A DNA stretch of 64,000 nt. Source: JBGTLU01 sp041743935 (GTDB taxonomy: Bacteria; Bacteroidota; Bacteroidia; Sphingobacteriales; Sphingobacteriaceae). Below the pieces are notes generated by a model. It saw nothing but the letters and a program-made list of their open reading frames with translations. It did no database searches and had not been told where the DNA came from. The position numbers and the translations under genes were made by a program. Numbering within the stretch: position 1 is the first letter of the stretch; the number at the start of each line of letters is the position of its first letter. Of the stretch, positions 1-6,321 are shown in pieces. Location of the stretch: assembly GCA_041743935.1 (NCBI GenBank), contig JBGTLU010000021.1, positions 17,011-81,010 of the forward strand. The letters are read 5' to 3'.

Positions 1-515
1 AGTGCTCGCATTAATCGTTGCGGATTTTTAATATCAACCTTATTAAAATATTCTGGATCTACTTTCTGTAATTCATTTTGCAAGTATTTTAATCCCAATT
101 TTTTGTATTGGTCGAGTATGTTTTGCCTAATTTCAAGGCTAATGGGGGGGAATGAGTCTAAACCATCGCATAAGGCACGAATGTATAATCCCGATCCGCC
201 CACTAAAAATAAGATGTTGTGTTTTTTAAATAATTGGTTTAATAGTTTTAGAGCTTCCGTTTCATACTGTCCGGCATTCATTTCTTCTAAAATAGAATGC
301 GAGTTTATGAAATGATGTTTTACTTCTGCCAATTCTTGTGTAGTTGGCTTGGCTGTTCCAATACTTATTTCTTTATAGAACTGACGAGAATCTGCCGATA
401 TAATTTCACTATTAAAGTGTTTAGCTAATTTTATTGCAAAACTTGTTTTGCCAACAGCCGTTGGGCCTGCAATTACTACCAGAAGTTTTTTATTTGTATG
501 TTGATTTTTGGGCAT
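1..515 (-). CDS. miaA: tRNA dimethylallyltransferase, partial (C-terminus beyond the left edge)
   Basis: MiaA transfers a dimethylallyl group to N6 of A37 in tRNAs that read UNN codons, a cytoplasmic tRNA modification. About 171 residues are visible, starting at the ATG at 515-513. They show the P-loop GPTAVGKT (residues 17-24), the DSRQFY substrate motif (about 42-47), GGSGLY near residue 107 and, at the window edge, the DIKNPQRLMRA stretch typical of the family. The rest of the gene lies outside the window. Its start overlaps the stop of the preceding gene by one base (TAATG), so the two are probably co-transcribed and coupled. The order matches usual MiaA architecture and nothing looks damaged. 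Confidence 0.94.
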   Translation of the reverse strand, partial: MPKNQHTNKKLLVVIAGPTAVGKTSFAIKLAKHFNSEIISADSRQFYKEISIGTAKPTTQELAEVKHHFINSHSILEEMNAGQYETEALKLLNQLFKKHNILFLVGGSGLYIRALCDGLDSFPPISLEIRQNILDQYKKLGLKYLQNELQKVDPEYFNKVDIKNPQRLMRA

Positions 516-1153
516 TAGTAATCATCCCGAGTGGTAGAATCTTCATCTGTTGCATCTCCAAAACCTAAATCTCCAAATTCATTTTCTTCTTCAGCTTCCG
601 TTTCTTCGCCCTCTTGTCCTTCTGGGGTATCTTCCTCATCTAAACCAACAATAGAAAACTCATCGGTTTGAACTGGTTCATCAATTAAATCTAGTATTCC
701 TATTTCTTCATCCTCTAAAATTAAAGCAGCAATAGCAGGTGGTAAATTAAATTGTCTAGGTGGTTCCCCCATAGATTTTGTGCAAATTGGATACTCAGTA
801 CCTGCCAAGTCATCAATAATTTTGCTTAACTGCACATGAAAATCAAAAGGTTTATCAAAATTAAAAATATAATAAAATCGTTGATACGGATCATCTATAT
901 AGGCACTCAATTTGGCATCAGTCATTAATTTAATGCCCTTTGCAATTCTTCGTTCATTTGGCAGATAAGTAATTTCTGTTCCTTTATGCCAAAAATCATT
1001 ACTTACATAAAAGGAAGACGCGAAATTTGGATCGAAACCAATAGAAGCATGAATGGCAAGGTGCAAATCCATAAAGGTTTGATTAGGTTTTATATCGATT
1101 TCTCTTACACAATCAAAATCCTCAAACGAAACCTTAAAACGATAAACTGCCAT
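515..1153 (-). CDS. IS1096-passenger TnpR-like / pRiA4b ORF-3 family protein
   Basis: This 212-residue protein resembles the pRiA4b ORF-3 family, also called 'IS1096 element passenger TnpR-like'. The name comes from a plasmid or transposon relative, but no molecular function is established. The N-terminal 140 or so residues form the conserved domain (start MAVYRFKVSFEDF, then a segment LHLAIHASIGFD). The last 60 residues are a low-complexity tail rich in Glu and Asp, suggesting a disordered acidic extension. It lies directly upstream of miaA with a one-base overlap and has a TAnnTTTG promoter element, so it appears to be a resident chromosomal gene. I see no inverted repeats or transposase around it. 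The family call is from recognition of the N-terminus; the function is unknown. Confidence 0.8.
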   Translation of the reverse strand: MAVYRFKVSFEDFDCVREIDIKPNQTFMDLHLAIHASIGFDPNFASSFYVSNDFWHKGTEITYLPNERRIAKGIKLMTDAKLSAYIDDPYQRFYYIFNFDKPFDFHVQLSKIIDDLAGTEYPICTKSMGEPPRQFNLPPAIAALILEDEEIGILDLIDEPVQTDEFSIVGLDEEDTPEGQEGEETEAEEENEFGDLGFGDATDEDSTTRDDY

Positions 1154-1181
1154 TGCCTAAAACTTTTTATTTTTTGTGTAA

Positions 1182-1189
1182 CAAAAATA
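1182..1189 (-). promoter_or_regulatory. -7 promoter element TATTTTTG for the TnpR-like/miaA unit
   Basis: The minus strand reads TATTTTTG, a full match to the Bacteroidota -7 consensus TAnnTTTG, 28 bases upstream of the ATG at 1153. If the element is centred at -7, the leader is about 25 nt. No clear -33 TTTG is visible at the expected spacing. Confidence 0.5.
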
Positions 1190-1218
1190 GAAATAATGAA
1201 TGAAAATGTATTTTCTGC

Positions 1219-2643
1219 TTAATTTATATTACCAACAGGTACTAGACCAATTTCTGCTGCTTTTTGTTTTAAAAAATTGATGGCTTCTTGTCTATTATTT
1301 TTTATTTCGCCTTCTAGAATTGCTTCTCTTATGGTGTTTTTCAGATTGCCAACTGTTTTGCCTTCGGTAAGATTAAAAAGAAGCATGATGTCGTTTCCGG
1401 TTACCGGAGGTTGCCAATTCCGTAAATTATCTCTTTCTTCTACATCTATTATTTTTTGTTTTACATGTTCAAAATTTCGCTGGTATTTTTTCTTTTTATA
1501 TTCGTTTTTCGTGGTTACATCGGCATGGCAAAGCATCATAAGAGCATCAATATCTTCACCGGCATCAAATAATAATCTTCTTACCGCCGAATCTGTTACT
1601 ACCTCTTGTGCCAATACAATTGGCCGTAAATGAAGTTTAACCAATTTTTGTACAAACTTCATTTTATCATTTAAAGGTAATTTTAATTGATTAAAGATGG
1701 CAGGAACCATTCTGGCTCCTTTGTCTTCATGTCCATGAAAAGTCCATCCTGCTTTATCATCCCAACGTTTGGTAGCTGGTTTTGCTATATCATGCAAAAT
1801 AGCTGCCCATCTCAACCATAAATCATCGCTTAATTGACAAACATTATCAAGTACTTCTAAGGTGTGATAAAAATTATCTTTATGTGACCTGTCGTATTTA
1901 ATATCTACTCCAAATAAATCTACCATTTGCGGAAAAATATGCTTTAGCAAACCGCTATCAAACAATAATTTAAATCCAATGGAGGGTTTTTTAGAAAGGA
2001 TAATTTTATTTAATTCCTCAGAAATGCGCTCCATGGATACAATTTTTATGCGGTGGGCATTTTTCTGGATGGATTCTATTGATTCCGGAACGATAGTAAA
2101 CTGCAAAGTGCTAGCAAACCGAATGGCACGCATCATGCGCAAGGGATCATCAGAATAGGTAATATCTGGCGCCAATGGGGTTCGGATGATTTGATTATTT
2201 AAATCTTCTAAACCCCCAAAAGGATCCATTAAATCTCCAAAATTATCTGCATTTAAACCCAGTGCTAAGGTGTTTATGGTAAAATCTCTCCGATTTTGAT
2301 CGTCTTCTAATGTACCATCTTCCACAATAGGTTTTCTGGAATCGGCTCTGTAAGATTCTTTTCTGGCACCAACAAATTCAACTTCAAAATCATCTAGTTT
2401 AAGCATGCTTGTTCCAAAATTTTTGAAAACTGCATGCTGTTTTTCTTTACCTAACACTTTAGCTAGTTCAGTAGAAAACGCAATTCCATTCCCCACTATT
2501 AAAATATCTACATCTTTACTTACTTTATCCAAAAATAAATCACGAACAAAACCCCCAATTACAAACACTTTAACACCCTGTTTTTGAGCAAGTTGTTGAA
2601 TAGAGTTAAATATGGGATGTTTTAGATGTTCGGCTAAATTCAT
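1219..2643 (-). CDS. cca: CCA tRNA nucleotidyltransferase with HD domain
   Basis: This enzyme adds or repairs the 3'-terminal CCA of tRNAs using CTP and ATP. The 474-residue protein begins with the class II nucleotidyltransferase signature GGFVRD (30-35) followed by the metal-binding DVD (44-46). RRDFTINTLAL near residue 118 is the family's second motif. The central RNA-binding and head-domain region follows, then an HD phosphohydrolase domain with HDIAKP near residue 287. This domain order is the common Bacteroidota form (CCA-adding enzyme plus HD domain). The start overlaps the end of tsaC by four bases, so it is the last gene of the dapD-GT9-tsaC-cca chain. Poly(A) polymerase belongs to the same superfamily and cannot be excluded from sequence alone, but it is unlikely here. 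Confidence 0.92.
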   Translation of the reverse strand: MNLAEHLKHPIFNSIQQLAQKQGVKVFVIGGFVRDLFLDKVSKDVDILIVGNGIAFSTELAKVLGKEKQHAVFKNFGTSMLKLDDFEVEFVGARKESYRADSRKPIVEDGTLEDDQNRRDFTINTLALGLNADNFGDLMDPFGGLEDLNNQIIRTPLAPDITYSDDPLRMMRAIRFASTLQFTIVPESIESIQKNAHRIKIVSMERISEELNKIILSKKPSIGFKLLFDSGLLKHIFPQMVDLFGVDIKYDRSHKDNFYHTLEVLDNVCQLSDDLWLRWAAILHDIAKPATKRWDDKAGWTFHGHEDKGARMVPAIFNQLKLPLNDKMKFVQKLVKLHLRPIVLAQEVVTDSAVRRLLFDAGEDIDALMMLCHADVTTKNEYKKKKYQRNFEHVKQKIIDVEERDNLRNWQPPVTGNDIMLLFNLTEGKTVGNLKNTIREAILEGEIKNNRQEAINFLKQKAAEIGLVPVGNIN

Positions 2644-3203
2644 TTTCGTATAATTTGTATTTCTCCGTTTACGCCAAGTTTTAGGATGGTAGAAGGTTGA
2701 TTAAACGTTTCATGTCGATATAAATTTACGGCATAATCTACTCCATTTAATAGTTCTTGGTTGATGTCATCAAAATTTTTGGCAAAATCGTTTCCGCTAA
2801 TATTGGCTGAGGTAGAAACAATAGGCTTTCTGACTTTACGGATTAATGCTTGTAAAAAGGGATGTTTAGTAATCCGAATTCCAATGCTTCCATCGGCATT
2901 TACGGCACTTGGTGCTATATTTTTTGCTGTGGGATAAATGATCGTTAGCGGTTTTTCCGAAAATTCTATAAGTTCATATGCTAAGGGTGGAACATCTTTT
3001 ACATACTTTGCTAAATCGTTCTCGTTTTCTAATAGAACAATAAAACTTTTTCCTTCGGCTCTTTTTTTAAGCTGCATTATTTTTTGCACAGCTTCTTCAT
3101 TGGTCGCATCACAGCCTAATCCCCAAATGGTATCTGTGGGATACAAGACGGTGCCTCCGGATAATAAAATTTCGGCTGTTTTTTGTACTTCTTTTACTAG
3201 CAT
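2640..3203 (-). CDS. tsaC: L-threonylcarbamoyladenylate synthase (Sua5/YciO/YrdC family)
   Basis: The protein catalyses the first step of t6A37 tRNA modification, making threonylcarbamoyl-AMP from threonine, bicarbonate and ATP. The 187 residues cover one YrdC domain. The GGTVLYPTDTIWGLGCDA segment (about 16-33) and the basic KKRAEGKSF stretch (about 46-54) are the family's nucleotide-binding signature, and STSANISG near residue 132 is the second conserved motif. There is no C-terminal Sua5 domain, so it is the short YrdC/TsaC type. It overlaps the GT9 gene by seven bases and cca by four. The grouping with cca suggests a tRNA-maturation operon. Confidence 0.92.
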   Translation of the reverse strand: MLVKEVQKTAEILLSGGTVLYPTDTIWGLGCDATNEEAVQKIMQLKKRAEGKSFIVLLENENDLAKYVKDVPPLAYELIEFSEKPLTIIYPTAKNIAPSAVNADGSIGIRITKHPFLQALIRKVRKPIVSTSANISGNDFAKNFDDINQELLNGVDYAVNLYRHETFNQPSTILKLGVNGEIQIIRK

Positions 3204-4192
3204 AGTTTGGCCAATAATTGTTCGGTTTTAATGGTAGTTGCACACTCGAAATGAGATTGTGGGCATGCTTTTTTTCCATGTAAACCACAAGGTTTACAAC
3301 TTAGATTTTTATCTGTTTGAATTATATATCCTTGTTCAGAAAGTGGACCAAAACCAAATTCCGGAATTGTGGAACAAAATATAGCTGTTACCGGTGCATT
3401 CATTGCCGTAGCAATATGTAATGGAGCAGAATCGTTCACGTAATTCATTTTTGCATCTTTAATTAATGCAGCAGATTCTAACAAACTAATTTTACCTGTT
3501 AAATTATGTACGTTTTTAGCCCCAATCGTTTGTTTTATATTCTCTGCTATGTCATTATCCTCTTTAGAGCCAATCAAATAAATTATGTAATTAGTATCTA
3601 ATCGACGAATAAAATCTATCCATTTAGTTGCAGGAAATTGCTTAGTAAACCAAACCGAACCTGGTGCAATACAGATATATTCTTTCTGTTTTAATTTTTC
3701 TGTCGTTTTATAATTTTCTTCGGATGGATATAATTTCGGTTTTATGGATTTAAAATCAGTAAAACTTTTCACTAAGCTTAAATTCCTATCTACTTCATGA
3801 ATTGGGTGTTGGATACTTCCAAACTCATGTTTTATTTTTTTAGTGAATAAAAAAGATAATGGATTTTTAGAGAAACCAATTTTTCTGTGTGCTCCCGAAT
3901 AAGCAGTTAATAATCCGGTAGAAAAGTATCGTTGTAAATTAATTACAGCATTGTATTTTTTCTTACGGATGGCAAATATCAACTTAAATAAGTTGCCAAG
4001 TTTATTCTTCTTTTTATCCCAAACAATTACTTGGTTTAGGTAAGGATGATTCTCTAATAATGATTCATTTCCTTTACGCACCAAAAAATCAATTTCTGCA
4101 TCTGGAAAATGCTGATGTAATTTTTCTGCAACGGCTGTAGCAAGTACTACATCGCCAAGAAAAGCAGTTTGAATAATTAAAAACCTATTCAT
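3197..4192 (-). CDS. Glycosyltransferase family 9 (ADP-heptose:LPS heptosyltransferase-like)
   Basis: This 331-residue GT-B fold protein of family GT9 probably adds a sugar to lipopolysaccharide core or another surface glycan at the inner face of the inner membrane. The start RFLIIQTAFLGDVVLATA is the typical N-terminal Rossmann motif of GT9, and the C-terminal half holds CIAPGSVWFTKQFP (about 175) and NDSAPLHIATAMNAP (about 255-269), the donor-binding region. The last 40 residues contain four cysteines (CKPCGLHGKKAC and a later C), a pattern seen in several GT9 proteins. Its ATG follows the dapD stop directly (TAAATG). Donor and acceptor are unknown, and no other LPS gene is adjacent. A second GT9 lies at 43701. 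Confidence 0.87.
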   Translation of the reverse strand: MNRFLIIQTAFLGDVVLATAVAEKLHQHFPDAEIDFLVRKGNESLLENHPYLNQVIVWDKKKNKLGNLFKLIFAIRKKKYNAVINLQRYFSTGLLTAYSGAHRKIGFSKNPLSFLFTKKIKHEFGSIQHPIHEVDRNLSLVKSFTDFKSIKPKLYPSEENYKTTEKLKQKEYICIAPGSVWFTKQFPATKWIDFIRRLDTNYIIYLIGSKEDNDIAENIKQTIGAKNVHNLTGKISLLESAALIKDAKMNYVNDSAPLHIATAMNAPVTAIFCSTIPEFGFGPLSEQGYIIQTDKNLSCKPCGLHGKKACPQSHFECATTIKTEQLLAKLC

Positions 4193-5011
4193 TTATACAG
4201 CCACATCATACTCTCTTAAGGCATTGTTCAAGGAGGTTTTTAAATCTGTAGAAGCTTTACGTTTACCAATAATTAAAGCACAAGGCACTTGGTATTGACC
4301 TGCAGCAAAATTCTTAGTGTAAGATCCCGGAATAACTACAGAGCGTGAAGGTACAATTCCCTTATATTCAATTGGTTCTTTGCCGGTTATATCTATAATT
4401 TTTGTAGAGGCAGTAAGTACTACATTAGCTCCAAGCACAGCTTCGGTTTCTACTTTTACTCCTTCAACCACAATAGCTCGCGAACCAATAAAACACCCAT
4501 CTTCAATGATGACTGGAGCCGCTTGAACAGGTTCTAAAACACCACCTATGCCAACCCCTCCACTTAAATGCACATTTTTTCCTATTTGCGCACATGAGCC
4601 AACCGTAGCCCAAGTATCTACCATGGTTCCTTCATCAACATAAGCTCCAATATTTACATAGGATGGCATCATGATAACACCTTTGGCTAAGAACGAACCA
4701 TATCTAGCTAAACCATGCGGAACAACTCTCACTCCCAATTCCTTAAAATTGGTTTTTAATTTCATTTTGTCATGAAATGTAAAGGGCCCCGCTTTAATTT
4801 CTTCCATGGATCTTGTTGGGAAATATAATATTACTGCTTTTTTAACCCAGTCATTAATATGCCAAGTGTGTAACACAGGTTCAGCAACACGTAACCTACC
4901 ATTATCTAAATGTTCAATAACTTGTTCAATTGCTTGAACCGTATCCTGGTATTTTAAAAGGGATCTATCTTCCCATGCTTTTTCTACCTTATCTTTTAAT
5001 TCATTAAACAT
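4193..5011 (-). CDS. dapD: 2,3,4,5-tetrahydropyridine-2,6-dicarboxylate N-succinyltransferase
   Basis: DapD succinylates tetrahydrodipicolinate in the lysine and meso-diaminopimelate pathway, supplying peptidoglycan. I chose the ATG at 5011, giving 272 residues from MFNELKDKVEKAWEDR, which matches the usual family length. The frame is open to an ATG at 5050, but the extra 13 residues are not family-like and would reach into the divergent hslR promoter. The central region has left-handed beta-helix hexapeptide repeats (roughly 95-220), including GAYVDEGTMVDTWATVGSCA and the acetyl/succinyl-transferase segment GVGIGGVLEP. It is first in a chain with GT9, tsaC and cca, and is divergent from hslR. 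Confidence 0.95.
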   Translation of the reverse strand: MFNELKDKVEKAWEDRSLLKYQDTVQAIEQVIEHLDNGRLRVAEPVLHTWHINDWVKKAVILYFPTRSMEEIKAGPFTFHDKMKLKTNFKELGVRVVPHGLARYGSFLAKGVIMMPSYVNIGAYVDEGTMVDTWATVGSCAQIGKNVHLSGGVGIGGVLEPVQAAPVIIEDGCFIGSRAIVVEGVKVETEAVLGANVVLTASTKIIDITGKEPIEYKGIVPSRSVVIPGSYTKNFAAGQYQVPCALIIGKRKASTDLKTSLNNALREYDVAV

Positions 5012-5059
5012 ATTCTGATTTTTTAGGCAAATAACGCATTTTTTGGGCACAATTTCATG

Positions 5060-5067
5060 TAAATTTG
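5060..5067 (+). promoter_or_regulatory. -7 element TAAATTTG for hslR, predicting a leaderless transcript
   Basis: TAAATTTG matches TAnnTTTG exactly and ends only three bases before the ATG at 5071. If the element is centred at -7, transcription would begin at or very near the A of the ATG. It also argues against the TTG start at 5065, which lies inside the element. Confidence 0.55.
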
Positions 5068-5070
5068 TGC

Positions 5071-5457
5071 ATGTCTGCCATAGAAAAGCTTCGTATAGAT
5101 AAATATTTGTGGGCGATACGGTTATTTAAAACCAGAGCCCTAGCTTCTGATGCCTGTAAAGCAGGAAGAGTAAAATTAGATGGTACCACCCTAAAACCTG
5201 CACACATTGTAAAAATTGGCGAAACGTATACCATACGAAAAGGCGCAGAGCAAAAAATTATAAAAGTTATAGATCTATTGGAACGAAGAGTGGATGCTAA
5301 AACAGCAATCGACTTTTATTTGAATTTATCTCCAAAAGAAGAAATAAATAAAATTTATTCTGTTTTTGATGTACCCGTTGCCAAAAGAGCAAGAGGTACT
5401 GGTAGGCCAACAAAAAAGGAACGTAGAGATATAGATACCTTGCGTAACGTTGAATAA
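5071..5457 (+). CDS. hslR: S4-domain RNA-binding protein, HslR/Hsp15 family
   Basis: Hsp15 binds stalled 50S subunits carrying peptidyl-tRNA and helps recycle them. The 128-residue protein starts at ATG 5071 (MSAIEKLRIDKYLWAIR). The S4 fold occupies about residues 5-65, with RIDKYLWAIRLFKTRA and the following KAGRVKLDG turn, both diagnostic of HslR. The C-terminal tail is basic (KRARGTGRPTKKERR), as in the family. A TTG two codons upstream is open but lies within a strong promoter box. It is convergent with the OmpH-like gene and divergent from dapD. Other S4 proteins share the fold, but length and motifs fit HslR. Confidence 0.9.
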   Translation: MSAIEKLRIDKYLWAIRLFKTRALASDACKAGRVKLDGTTLKPAHIVKIGETYTIRKGAEQKIIKVIDLLERRVDAKTAIDFYLNLSPKEEINKIYSVFDVPVAKRARGTGRPTKKERRDIDTLRNVE

Positions 5458-5541
5458 GTGATAGAAGTTATAAGTAAAAAGTATAAAAATAAGGTATTGT
5501 GATAAGTAGCTAATCACTAACTACTTACCACTAATTACTTA
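5458..5541 (+). repeat. Low-complexity, partly self-complementary spacer between convergent genes
   Basis: The first half is made of AAGT/ATAAG units and the second half of their complement (CTTAC, TTACTTATTAC). One clear inverted repeat is TAAGTAG at 5503-5509 with CTACTTA at 5521-5527. The RNA could fold into a long imperfect hairpin and act as a terminator for hslR and the convergent OmpH gene. Similar sequence recurs at other intergenic sites in this window. Confidence 0.45.
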
Positions 5542-6126
5542 TTACTTTTTCTTTTCTTTTTTATATGCTTCGTTTAGCCCTTTTAGTACATCTGTAGTAA
5601 CATCTAAACTTGGATCGGCATATAGAATTCCACTGTTATTTCTGGAAAAAGTTAACACCATTTTGTAACCTTTTTGCTTGCTATATTCCTCCAAATACTT
5701 AGCTACTTTAGTGTATAAACTATCGTTGGCAGCTTGTTCTTGTAAGTTAATTTGTTGTGCTAAACCTTGCTGATATTGTTGTACTTCTAACTGACGACGA
5801 GATAGTCTTTCTTCTGTCTGTTGACGTTGTGCAGGAGTCATTGCCGCTGCTTGTGCTTGGTAGCGTTCTACTTCTTGTTGGAAAGTACGAGCACGTGAAG
5901 TAGCTTGAATCTCTAAATTTTTTGCAGTCTCCTCTAAATCATCTTTCATCTTTAAAAAGAAGTCGTAGTTTGCTAACAAAGAATCAGAGTTTACAAATAC
6001 ATAAACTGCATTGGTAGAGTCAACTCCGGTTGAGCTTGTTGTATTTTGTTTACAAGCCGGAAATAATAAAACTACTAATGCAATTGCTAAAAATGCTTTA
6101 GTAATGGATAATGGATTAATGTTCAT
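5542..6126 (-). CDS. OmpH/Skp-family outer-membrane protein chaperone, lipoprotein form
   Basis: Skp/OmpH proteins hold unfolded outer-membrane proteins in the periplasm. The ATG at 6126 gives 194 residues: a hydrophobic signal ending in LLFPAC, so Cys at about residue 24 is a likely lipidation site. Residues 45-140 are predicted coiled coil, rich in Gln, Glu and Arg with RQQTEERLSRRQLEVQQYQQ. A short beta segment follows (YKMVLTFSRNNSGILYADP), which is the OmpH C-terminal hallmark. The frame extends to 6162, but a perfect TATATTTG promoter box lies between the two starts, favouring 6126. The lipobox is unusual because classical Skp is soluble. Convergent with hslR. Confidence 0.86.
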   Translation of the reverse strand: MNINPLSITKAFLAIALVVLLFPACKQNTTSSTGVDSTNAVYVFVNSDSLLANYDFFLKMKDDLEETAKNLEIQATSRARTFQQEVERYQAQAAAMTPAQRQQTEERLSRRQLEVQQYQQGLAQQINLQEQAANDSLYTKVAKYLEEYSKQKGYKMVLTFSRNNSGILYADPSLDVTTDVLKGLNEAYKKEKKK

Positions 6127-6145
6127 TTTATATTTATTGTTTGGG

Positions 6146-6153
6146 CAAATATA
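6146..6153 (-). promoter_or_regulatory. -7 element TATATTTG for the OmpH-like gene
   Basis: The minus strand shows TATATTTG, a perfect TAnnTTTG, 20 bases upstream of the ATG at 6126. The predicted start of transcription is near 6142. This supports 6126 over the upstream ATG at 6162. Confidence 0.55.
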
Positions 6154-6161
6154 GGCAAACA

Positions 6162-6186
6162 TTCAGGATTTGGATAAAATCCTGAA
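6162..6186. promoter_or_regulatory. Perfect 10-bp inverted repeat upstream of the OmpH promoter
   Basis: TTCAGGATTT (6162-6171) is repeated in inverted form as AAATCCTGAA (6177-6186) with a 5-base spacer. It lies between two divergent genes and covers the -33 region expected for the OmpH promoter, so a protein-binding operator is more likely than a terminator. There is no T-run on either side. Confidence 0.4.
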
Positions 6187-6222
6187 AAATGTGTTTTAAG
6201 GCTTTTAAGAGCATATTTTAAG

Positions 6223-6241
6223 TGTTAATTATTTATTAACA
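6223..6241. promoter_or_regulatory. Palindrome containing TTATTAACA upstream of gyrB
   Basis: TGTTAAT (6223-6229) and ATTAACA (6235-6241) form an inverted repeat with 5 bases between. The right half is part of TTATTAACA (6233-6241), the same 9-mer that occurs twice upstream of dnaA. It differs from the DnaA box TTATnCACA at one position. Confidence 0.4.
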
Positions 6242-6289
6242 ATATGCTATTTCGGGTCGTTTTAATTTCTATCTATGGGCTTAAAAACG

Positions 6290-6297
6290 TACTTTTG
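6290..6297 (+). promoter_or_regulatory. -7 element TACTTTTG for gyrB
   Basis: TACTTTTG matches TAnnTTTG; TTTC at 6266-6269 is a near-match to the -33 TTTG at a 20-base spacing. The predicted transcript starts near 6301, downstream of the alternative ATG at 6244, and so supports the gyrB start at 6322. Confidence 0.55.
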
Positions 6298-6321
6298 GTT
6301 ACTATAAAACCTAATTCAAGC

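Noticed and set aside
515..1153. Possible transposon because of the TnpR-like family name
   Set aside because: There are no terminal inverted repeats, no target duplication and no transposase or resolvase motifs, and it is coupled to miaA.
5065..5070. TTG start two codons upstream for hslR
   Set aside because: The codon overlaps a perfect -7 promoter element, and ATG 5071 gives the normal family N-terminus.
6244..6321. Upstream ATG extending GyrB by 26 residues
   Set aside because: A perfect -7 element lies within the extension (6290-6297), and the extra residues are not typical of GyrB.
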